Shown: one piece after another, positions 48,901 to 58,854 of the stretch | Numbering within the stretch: position 1 is the stretch's first letter | Layout: every line of letters starts with the position of its first letter | NCBI GenBank assembly: GCA_003024785.1 | Contig: PUQB01000307.1 | Location: 62,001-126,000, forward strand | DNA from: Selaginella tamariscina | Lineage: Eukaryota > Streptophyta > Lycopodiopsida > Selaginellales > Selaginellaceae | DNA: 64,000 bases | Direction of reading: 5' to 3' | The notes under the pieces: model-generated | Seen by the model: the letters and a program-made list of their open reading frames with translations, nothing else | Told to the model about the DNA's origin: nothing | Databases searched by the model: none | Position numbers and translations under genes: made by a program

Positions 48901-51119
48901 TCAACTTCTAATGTTTTCTTTGTGTATATAAACCCGTATGTTTAAGGTGTGTACGTGTGTGTACCTTCAGTTTGGACTCCACTTATTTACATATATACAT
49001 GGAGATATGTATATATATATATAATCTGTGTATGTGACACTGTGTGTGTACTTTTGTCTGTATTTTGGATCCCTCTAATGTACTTACGCGTGTGTGGTCC
49101 GTGGGCTATTATAGATACGATATATTCCATAGTCTGAGATAATACTCAAGGGTTCTTTCTCTGGCTACATGTGTGTACATACTGTACAGAAGCATATTAC
49201 ATACGTTGTGTTTTTCTGTCTGTAGTTCATAATAACAATAATGTTTAAGTTTCTTACTATGGATAGGCATAATACATCAAACCATATTAAAAGCATAAAC
49301 TCACCTATTAAGTGCAGTCCTATTGTGAAATCTCAAGGGGTATGATAGGTATATATATGAAATTTGTACACACACATATTATATATAGAGATAAAAAGAA
49401 CCATGAGTATTATCTCATACAAACACATCCACTGTGCATGAGCTTGTTTAATGTTGACACAAAACACTTCTATAATATATACATGTCTACACATATGCAT
49501 AGGTAATGCATATACACATGCACACACAAAAATGTTTACACACATTTTTCATTCACAATTCCTAAGTTCACATAATTAGGATCATTCATGCACATCTCAT
49601 CCCATAAAGCAATTATCAAGCTTTATGTATACTTGTGAATCATCTTTATATTTGTGCTCAAAACAAAGGAGATGGTCTTCTTTGTATGGTTATACCATGC
49701 AATCCATTTGTTGTGCAAATGCATAGATATGCATGCATATGTATGCATTGTGTGTGTGTGAATCATTCGTATGCTATGAGGTTTTACGCACATGTATACC
49801 CTTGAACCATAATTGTGTACATGACAATTCATCTATGTATGTATATATGGCATATACATATGGCAGGTTCCAGTAACTTCTGCAAAGGTATTGATATACT
49901 TTCTCATGCATGTATATTGTATTATATAGTTACACCTACAACACTCACACACACTGGTTTATGGAAGTCCTACATATGAGGTTTTCTTCAAGAGATTCTT
50001 TTGATGCGGTTCATGCCTGAAGTCTCTCTTTCTCTTTCTCTCTCTCTCTCACACACAGATGCACCCACGCACACACTTTCAAGTCCATGTTTTATTAAAA
50101 AGACATGAACATTTAGTTACGGTTATATTTACTACGAACAATTGCTTCATCTGGGAAACATTTACATATATGTATGCAGACACTAAAGGGTTATTTTTTA
50201 TTACTCATTCTTTTCTACACAAAGGCTATCGACGATCTATGATGTATATGTGCATAAGACGTTGTGGGTGTGTGTTAATAGAAGTCTTTTGTGTGTGCAA
50301 GCTAATGGATACCGTGTGTGTGTTGGAATCCTTGTGGTGGTGAGAAAGAATGATGTGTGTGTTAAATAAAGCTTGTGTGTTTGAGAAACTGTACAGGTGA
50401 ATTTAGCTACAATAAATAATTTGTGTATGAGAGTGTGAGCATGTGTTCTTAAAAGCTATTATGAGTTTGTATATGTAATTGTTAATAAAAAGTTTGATGG
50501 GTATGTACATGCATGTTGATGAAAGTTCAAGTGCATTTGAGAAGAGAAAGAGAAAACTGTGTGTGTGTGTGACCACGTGTGTTTGTGGGTGTTTAATGAA
50601 AGTTCATGTGTGTGTAAGAGAGGAGAGCATTCTCTTGGAGAGTGAGACATACGTGTTTTATATGCATATGGTTTAAGAGGTGGTTACAGTTTGGACGTAA
50701 TTATGTTAATTAAATGTTAATGAAAATTCTAAAACTAAAAAATATTTAATTAATTGTATATATTTGTGTTGTCTTATATATAAGAATGAAATATAAAAGA
50801 AAGAACTTATTTAAAATATAAATTATACATTTATCTTTTTTTTAATTTTTAATATAGTTGAAAAATGTTAGACATACAGTAATAATATTTTTAACGTTTT
50901 TTTAATCTTTGTGATTCTTGTGTATAAGCCCATGTGTTTATTTATTCATTTTGATTTAATTAAAATAAAAATATTCAATCGCAAGATTAATTGATAAAAT
51001 CGCATGGATTATCCTATATTAGTATATATTTTCGTAGAATATATGATTTAACCGTTAAACCTAATCAAAGAGATATCAAAGAATATACTTTATAAAAATT
51101 TTCCCGCGTGGTCAAATGG
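48901..51119. other. Downstream half of the tandem duplication unit, no gene seen
   Basis: Rich in TG/CA repeats. Many blocks recur after copy B (TTGGACTCCACTTATTT against TCGGACTCCACTAATTT; GTTTAAGTTTCTTACTATGG against GTTTAAGTTTCTTATTATGG), so the duplication unit extends well past the gene. Open frames here are dominated by CA/TG-encoded repeats (Cys-Val, His-Thr). Confidence 0.6.
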
Positions 51120-53689
51120 ATGGAGATGAGTATAAGTAGGATTCCTCCAGATCCTCGCAATGGAAGAGTGACAGGGAATTATCCAGTGAAGTAAGTATCT
51201 ATTTTTATTTTTCTATACTTTGCACATTCATACAAAAATCTGTGTTTTTTGTTTTACACCTGCTCTTAGTTTTCCATTTTGTTATGAATTTGCAGCTAGA
51301 TCATGATATGCCATGGAAATCTTCCATATTTCTGTCTTTTTCGTGGAGCTCTTTTATGAATTCAACCCACCTGCTTGTATTCTCTCTTCGTTTTCCATTT
51401 CGTTATGATTTGCAGCTAGATCATGATATGCCATGGAAATCTTCCATTTTTCTGTGTTCTTCGTGGAGCTCTTTTATGAATTCAACCCACCTGCTTGTAT
51501 TCTCTCTTCGTTTTCCATTTTGTTATGAATTTGCAGCTAGATCATGATATCCATCAAAATCTTCCATATTTCTGTGTTGTTCGTGGAGCTCTTTATGAAT
51601 ATAACGCACCATATACCTGCTTGTATTTTCCTTTAGTTTTCCACAGAAAATTTGTGTTTTGTTATGAATTTGCACTGAAGATCATGGTGTTCCATGGAAA
51701 TCTTCCATCTTTCTGCGTGAATCCACACTCGTTTCACGTAAAACATGTAATATGGTGCCATAATTACAAATTATTTTGCAAACAATAAACTGGTTTTTCA
51801 TTCTAATACAGGCAATGAATCTGATGGCCGACCTTCGACTCTTACAGGTAAAATCATAAACTACCCCTCTCTCTCGCACTCACGCCCACACACCACAATA
51901 CAGAACACAATATAATGCTATTTCTATCTTGGTCACTTGAATAATACTAATTATTAATTGTTTTCAGAATGAAATGGACGAGTTACTTTCTGAACAAGTT
52001 GAAAAGGTAAGCATTCTTTGTATGTGATATGTTCTATACACACGGTTTCGTTCTTGCATTACAGATCATTGCGCAGGTGCTCAATTCATTAACATTGAAG
52101 GAAGCTCAGGTGGTTCAGAACTTCGTGCTAACCTCGAGGAACATTGGCACAATGCCCCAGCTCGCAGGTGTGTGTGTGTAAGAAAGAGAGAAGTATATCT
52201 AACAGAGCATAGTCTTACACAGTGATGCTTATGTTTACGAGGACCAGCGTGGGTATATTAATATCATTGCTGGTGTTCCTGGAGAGGAAGTTGAACCGAG
52301 CTTCCGTGTTGCTTTACCCCCAGAAACACAGACGAATGAGGATACACATATAATAACACGTTTTGTGGGAGCGTCTGGGAAATGGTTTTACTTTCAGCGT
52401 CAGATTGAGCCCAGCTTTGCTGCTACTGCGACTGTGAGGCAGACCGATGAGAAAATGGATGGAACATGGTTTCACTTTGGACGTGGAGATACACATCCTC
52501 GGTTTTTCTGCCACCAGCATGGTAAACCACGCTTCTCTCACCTACAGTTTCCAGGTGCTGTGACAGAGAATACCGAGTTCCACACCCACGTTTTTATCAT
52601 ACGTCGCAAAGAGCTCGTTCCTCTCTTGTGGACTTATCGAACTTCAAAGTCGTCATTCCAGATCTGCCTCTACCTTGGCCTGAACCACACTCTACAGGAA
52701 TGGTTGTTGATAATTTCCAGGTAAAACACACAAGCGCACACACCGTATTGTATTGAAAAGCTTTTTCTACAGGTGTTTTATGACCCTTGGGACGCCAGTT
52801 TACTTTGCTATAGAGATTTCCGACATGTAGGGACAACTGTAATCCATAGCCTTACCACAACTTGCAACCTCATGCGGATACTCTCTGGATACTTTGTTGC
52901 TGTTACAGCTGATCATACCTTGTGTACTATGGATTTGACAGCGAATCAACTGCAGTGCACTTCCTACAAACAAACAGTAAGACCTGAAATCATAACTTAT
53001 ACTCTTTATTTCACTCTCTCTTAGCTCTATGCAAAACTTGTCTTACCCTCTTTATATTACAGAGCGGATGGCCGCTGACTATAGCCGACGTGATCTCTGT
53101 GGAACATGTTGGACGAACTTTTCCTGAATTGCTATGCATTCTGTGGCGGATGAAACTATGTGGGTAGGCTCCTTTATGCTTAAAGGTGACAAGTTCACTC
53201 CCAGATTGTTTTACGCCCTGCAATTCACTCAGGTAAAACACATATATTTGAACTCAGCTATGCGTATACATATACGTGTGTCTATACACGTATTCATGTG
53301 TGAGATGTGAACATGCAGAACCCAAGTACGTACATTCCTGGTGGCCCTTCGCCTGGATCGTCCGTGACGGCTCAGGCAAGTTGTTTGTAAATACTCACAC
53401 ATAGAGACTTATGGTAATTTATTTTAATGAAGGTGGGGGATTCATCATCCGCAACGGTCGTGTATATCATCTGGAAATATCAAAGACAGATGTCATTGAC
53501 ACGCATTGCATTAGTATTCCCCAACGTCATGTCATAATCTTTGATCTTGCAAGCGGATCCAATGCGAGATGCATGGTTGTAGACATTGAGGGTCAGAAAT
53601 TAGCTTATGAAATACGTTCCGTCCGAGCGGAACGCGTGGATATAACTGGGATTCAGGGTACCGCGGTGGTAGAGCTGTCTATAAGATAG
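51120..53689 (+). CDS. Orphan gene, copy B: multi-exon protein of unknown family
   Basis: I do not recognise this protein. First exon from ATG 51,120: MEMSISRIPPDPRNGRV. Helical exons AMNLMADLRLLQ and NEMDELLSEQVEK follow. The conserved body contains FINIEGSS, EEHWHNAPARS, DAYVYEDQRGYINIIAGV, ASGKWFYFQRQIEPSF, DGTWFHFGRGDTHPRFFCHQ, FHTHVFIIRRKELV, FKVVIPDLPLPWPEP, VFYDPWDASLLCYRDF, LMRILSGYFVAVTADHTL, MWVGSFMLKGDKFTP, SWWPFAWIVRDGS and a terminal exon FIIRNGRVYHLEISKTD to VVELSIR. It looks like a soluble, beta-rich protein with many aromatics and no signal peptide. Frame breaks near 52,618-52,624 and 53,141 each need one extra base; copy A keeps the base at the second site. The phases at the exon 1-2 and penultimate junctions are unresolved. 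One intron uses a GC donor (CAG/GCAAGT). Confidence 0.7.
51255..51720 (+). repeat. About 120-bp minisatellite in intron 1 of the orphan gene
   Basis: Four to five units with period 120-121. Each contains GCAGCTAGATCATGATAT, CCATGGAAATCTTCCAT, TTCGTGGAGCTCTTT and CACCTGCTTGTATTCTC. Anchors fall at 51,299, 51,419 and 51,540. Copy A has about two decayed units at 46,870-47,130. Confidence 0.92.
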
Positions 53690-54235
53690 AGATTTAAGTG
53701 CGTAGGACTGTTAACAACTTGTGAAACTTGTGATGTTTTCTTTGTTTGTGTTCAAGGCAAGGCATGCAGCAAGGACATTCAGTTCGGACTCCACTAATTT
53801 GCGTGTTTATGTGCGTGCGTGTATTTTTATGTGTTACTGTTAGATCCCTCCAAGATTCTATCTGTTATGTACTGAGTGTGTGTTACTGTACACACACACA
53901 CAGCCAACGAGAGAACAGTTGAGTATTATCTCATACTATATAATATATCACATCTATAATACCCTCACGCACAGTACATAGCTGTACGGAAACATATTAC
54001 ACACATTGTGTTTTGTGCTTGACGTTTAAGTTTCTTATTATGGATAGGATAGAACCTTACTAAAACCGTAAACTCACTCTAACTTTAGAAATTACATAAG
54101 TATGTATTCTGTATTCAAAGTTTGTTATATATTAAACATTACTCTACACAGTATATATGTGATGTAGATGCTTATACAATGTATAAATACGTTAGGGAGA
54201 GGACAAGATACTTGTACATATATCCAGGATACAAG
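53690..54235 (+). other. 3' flank of orphan copy B
   Basis: It matches the downstream flank of copy A in blocks, as described for 48,901-51,119, and carries TG-rich tracts. No separate gene recognised. Confidence 0.5.
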
Positions 54236-54392
54236 CTTGATCATGCAACTGTTGCGGGATAATCTCACATTGTGGACATGCAAGTACGAAGATATATATC
54301 TATTGTATGAACTTAATTTGAATAGGAATGCAAGACAGTAAGTATATACTATACAAATCAATCACCTAATCTCGTCCTCTCCGCCTTCATCC
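54236..54392. pseudogene. 14-3-3 C-terminal fragments in head-to-head arrangement
   Basis: Plus-strand 54,236-54,288 reads LIMQLLRDNLTLWTC, the last helix of 14-3-3 proteins, then an AA/GTACG donor-like junction. About 80 nt on, the minus strand reads DEGGEDEI, the acidic 14-3-3 tail. The two pieces of one gene end lie in opposite orientation, so this is a rearranged remnant and not a gene. Confidence 0.7.
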
Positions 54393-54458
54393 TGCACGTA
54401 AACTTGCCATTCTCTCTCATAAGCCTAAATTAAAACTCGATTTATATATTTCTGCACG

Positions 54459-56345
54459 TTGCACACATTCTTTAATGTTTATCTTCAATGGTGCCCGGCG
54501 AACCTGATCAAGTTTCCACACGTTCAGAAGCGGCTAACTGAGGCGATACAGGATACATTACCTAGTTATACCAACACATTCCCTATGATGAATCTATCTA
54601 TCTATTTATTTATCTATGTATATTCATGCCATCACCCCATTTATGAAGAAAATTTATGTATACTTGTGGATCGTTTTTGTTATCATGCCGATGTACATGT
54701 GTGTTGTGTGTGTGGTGAATCATTCATATAAGAGGTCTCCTGTGTACTTGTTATGATACACTTAAACCTGCAAAACCCACACACACACCTTGTGGTGGCA
54801 GAAAAGCGAGAATGTTTCTAGAGCGCTTAGACCCCAGGCAGTTTCCAAGGTTCCTACACTCACCACCTCACTTAATCTTCAAAACTTATGCATTATGGAA
54901 CACTAAGATCTATTATGATCAGATCTAAGTTTAGAACTAAATCTAAACTTAATATATAGTTAACTTAAAGATGTAACTCCCAAATTTAAAATGCAGAACG
55001 TTCCTGCTATAATTTGAGAACAGGGTTTAGGGTTTAGTAAACCTAAATAAATTAACCATGAAAATTAAATTTATTAATTAATATATTTTGATTTTAAATA
55101 CCAATAAATCTCAAGACAGAAACTGAAAAAAGGCAAAATGTGGCCCTATCGTTATCTCGTTAAACATTAGGTGTTTAACCTTAATAAATGTTTTTAGCTA
55201 GCTAACAAATTAAAAAGAATAATTAGAATTTATTTTAGCAATTTCATATTTTAAGTAGCATTTCATTGTCATATAAAGAACAATGTAGTATTAACTGAAT
55301 CGTTTTAACTATTAATAATGTATGAATTTTTTATTATTATTAATTACAAGCGAACAAACAGTCTCTCTTAACCCTATCCTGTCCCGCGCGCGCATGAACT
55401 TGCAATTTAACTGTGCTTAAGGGTTCATGTGATGTTGTGGTGTGTGTTAATAGAAGTCTTTGTGTGCACAAGTGAATCAATAATGTGTATGTTGAAATCT
55501 ATACTCTCCCATAAACAAACAGTGTCTCACACATATAACACATAGATTTTCATTAACCTTTGTGCATTCGTACAGTTCATAGTATTACGATGAAAACTCT
55601 CATGCAGAACACACAATAAAAAACTTAACTCTTTAGCATTATATATTGATGTGGATATACATATGTATGTATATGATATTAAGTATGCAAACGAGGGAAT
55701 TTGTTCTTCATAGGTCAACTTGGTAAAAATATATAAATGTTCATCACTTTATAATAAACCATGAATTGAGTGTAAACCTCGTCGTAGACTCCTTTAAAGA
55801 AAAACTCATGTGTAGGACTTCCATCAACCATGTGCGTGCATGTGCATATGTATTTGTGTTGTAGGACATGTATTACATATACATGTAATATCTATGAATT
55901 TGCACATACAACACATACACATGTATGCATGATATAACGATACAAAGAGGATCATCTCCTTAGCTTTTGGGCAGATACAAAAGTACACATAAAGCTTTAT
56001 AATTGTTTCATAGAATGGGATGCTGTGCATGATGGCCCTCCCCCCTCTCCCCTCTCCCTCTCTAACCCACACACAAACACAATGCACAGTATGTGTTAGT
56101 GTCTCCTTCACAACAGCTTGAAGATTCACCTTCTGCAACAGCGTCCTCAGTTAGCCGCTTTCTGTACGTGTGGAAAAACGATCACGTTGGTTGGTGAAAT
56201 TGTCGCTGAAAATGAAAATCAAAGAATGTGTAGTGTGCAAAAATATATGAATAGAGTTTAAGGTTTAAATTCGCAACAAAATACGTAGCAAGTACGTACT
56301 GGAAAGATACCAATACACGAATCAATCACATCACTTAGCCTCACG
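54459..56345. other. Rearranged duplicated DNA without an intact gene
   Basis: It includes a short plus-strand frame FPHVQKRLTEAIQDTLPSYT (54,505-54,570), whose FPHVQK..LTE part recurs inverted near 56,130-56,190, and blocks shared with 49,600-50,400. I see no complete gene. The short frame may be an exon remnant. Confidence 0.5.
55500..56180 (-). repeat. Inverted partial copy of 49,600-50,000
   Basis: The complement of CATACAAAGAAGACCATCTC (from about 49,670-49,690) is matched by CATACAAAGAGGATCATCTC-like sequence near 55,940, with flanking blocks in the same order on the opposite strand (for example GTATACATAAAG and GTACACATAAAG). Confidence 0.6.
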
Positions 56346-56590
56346 GCTAATCTCGTCCTCTCTCGCCTTCATCCTGCAAGTAAGCTTGTTATTTCTCTCA
56401 AAGTTCATACAATAGATATATACCTTCGTACCTGCATGTCCGAGTGAGATTATCCCGCAACGATCAACGTGCTGTCCTTGTATGAGTCCTCATCTAGCGT
56501 CTTCAGCTCAGCAATTGCATCATGAAATGCACGGCTTAGTACGTGTTTTTTGTGGCCAGAAGCACCGTTGTTAAGTATTTCAAAATCATT
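56346..56590 (-). pseudogene. 14-3-3 gene fragment (C-terminal exons)
   Basis: The minus strand encodes [34 protein letters not shown] and KDSTLI. It then loses about 8 nt relative to the MQLLRDNL motif, followed by LRDNLTR, a GTACG...TTGCAG intron and an acidic-tail exon out of frame. The match to helices 8-9 of 14-3-3 (EIL...[18 protein letters not shown]) is unmistakable. The N-terminal two thirds are absent and the core is frameshifted. Confidence 0.85.
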
Positions 56591-56699
56591 TACATATTAG
56601 TTTTGAACATTCGTCTCGGTATACCTATATAACGAATCAAAGAATATTCCCTAGAAAGGTATAAGCCATAATATTCGTGAAGAGACATACCTATATTTA

Positions 56700-57058
56700 A
56701 GAGAACTAGGACACCCTAATGTATTAAAAGCCTTTTTGGAAAGCAGCGTGTGGAGATTAAAGACAGCTTAGGGGAGGTCAGTGGTTTTGTGAGGGTCTCT
56801 AGTTTGTACGTATGGTGCCTAACAATTGGTATCGGAGCAAGGTTGAGACTGGTGCGAAGGAGAGGACAACACCAATGAGGAGTGCACGAACTAGGAAATT
56901 ATGCTCGAACTATATGCTATGGCGAAGGATTTTAAGCAATTTCAAGAGTACGTGACTAGTTCCTTAGAGGTGATTCATGAGCGGTTGGATACTATTGAAG
57001 ATCAACTTGCTCAAGGAACTGTGAGTGGTAAGAGCAGGGTGCTAGATCGTCTTGCATT
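56700..57058 (+). mobile_element. Leader of a third LTR retrotransposon, truncated by insertion
   Basis: ACA at 56,822-56,824 ends a probable LTR. At once after it, ATTGGTATCGGAGC (from 56,825) is a Met-tRNA primer-binding site on the plus strand. A gag-like helical stretch follows (MAKDFKQFQEYVTSS, HERLDTIEDQLAQGT) until the next element begins at 57,059. The LTR start was not resolved. The rest of this element should lie beyond the window. Confidence 0.65.
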
Positions 57059-58854
57059 TGTCAGAGTTTAACCCAAAGGGCCAACACGTGGCAACACGTG
57101 GCTGCCAGGTGGCCATTTGGCGTCATCACCCTGTGTGAGCAACGCTAAGTTTCCCAGAACAACCCAACGACCCCTAGGGTTAGACTCTAATGCCCAAGTG
57201 GACAGGAGACTTAGGGTTTAGCCTAAGTCTCCCTAGAGTGTCTACCCCCAAAACCCTTGAGGGATAACCCTAGTTGACTTAGGGTTTAGCCTAAGTCTCC
57301 CTAGAGTGTCTGCCCCCAAAACCCTTGAGGGATAACCCTAGTTGACTTAGGGTCTTGCCCTAGAAGACCTAGATAGGCTCATGCGGAGTGTGTTCCACAC
57401 ATACCCCTGGACAGAGCTAAGGCATCGTCACTTACCCCTTGAGGAATCACCCTCATCCGGGAGTACAACCCCTTTAGGGCGACAAGGGGTACCCTGAACC
57501 ACGACTAACCCCTAAGGGTTTGAGTGGCCAAGTTATACCCTAGACCTAGGGCTAGTACTTAGTGAGGACACGAGTGTGCGCCGTAGGCGGACACGAGTGT
57601 TCTGCTAAGCAAACTCCCTAAGGCTAGGTTTGGGATAACCCTAAGCACATGACCTTGCGAGTGCCTCACGAAAGGGCTCCTAACATGTTAGGTTGTTCAA
57701 CCCTTGAATTCCAAGGAGAACACTCCCCTAGCCAAGTGTGCCAAAGCACACCTAGTTATGAGACCTAACCTCCCTTGAGCGGATGCCCAAGGCTTAGCAC
57801 CCTAGTGCAAGCACAAGCATGCTGTTTATAAAGTATCCAACCCCTTGGCGACAAGCCCATGACATAACCCCAAAGGGCGTGCCTCGGGTTGTACCATGTG
57901 ACGTTTAGCCCAGTGTCACATCTCCATGTGACACTGCCTTCCCGATGTGGGCTATCATGCCATAGCCCTTAGATTCAAGAGTTGCACCAAGTGCCACAAA
58001 CGTGGCTTCCTAAATGCCAACTCTAGAACCCCTCAATGAACCCTCAGGAACCAGTAACGTGAACCTGTCAAACAAGATCCCACGCCACAGTTGGACAAGG
58101 ACACGGATGTGCCTTGCTTGGCCGTGAGTGCTACACCTAGCTTGACGTGGAGGAGGAGGCTGGAGACAAGCCTCAACCTCTGCCTCTTGGAACGTGCATT
58201 CCACAAGACCTCCCAGGCATGGATTCGCCAACGTTAAGGGTAAGCTACCCCGAAGGTGGGACGTACCCCTGGCATCTGGAAGTTAGGGCGGCACAACAGA
58301 GGGTTGTACCTTAACGACACAAGCTGAAGCTTGCACCGGCAGAAGAGCAACGAACTCATCATGAACCCAGGAGCTCTCCTACGTATACTCTACCTTATTT
58401 ATGTGACGGAGCCCCCCCCCCCTCTTTTCCTATGTGTTAGTGGGCTGGCACTGAATTTAGCCCCTTAGATAAATTAGCAATATGAGCCTATAACTCACCC
58501 TTACTCCTACCCCTAAACCCTACCCAAGGGGTGGGGGTTTTAGGGCGTGGGTTAGGGCAACCCTAGGGTTAGGTCAACCCTAGGGGTGTTCCTAACCCTA
58601 CTTAACACGCCAACTCATCTGCAAAACCAATCAGCCTATTCGGGACGTCAAAATTGGGGGTGGGTTTCTAGAAGGTAAGTTCTAGCTTCGCTTAGAGTTT
58701 CTGCAAATACCTAATGACACCGGACCGACACCAGATACCCAAGTGCACTAAGCGGGCCTGTTTCTACTACATCTAGGGTCCATCAACATAGTACAGTAGG
58801 TAACAACAGTCAACGTCCAAAGTAAAGGGTCGAGTCATAGTAAAAACTATGACA
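57059..58854 (-). repeat. Left (3') LTR of the young non-autonomous element
   Basis: 1,796 bp, TGTCAGAGTTT to ACTATGACA. It contains a 68-bp tandem duplication (57,208-57,343), CCCTAA/TTAGGG-rich blocks near 58,500-58,600, and a C-run near 58,412. It is almost identical to the right LTR apart from run-length differences. Confidence 0.9.

Noticed and set aside
51255..51720. CRISPR-like array
   Set aside because: Units are contiguous 120-bp tandem repeats with no unique spacers, within a plant intron.
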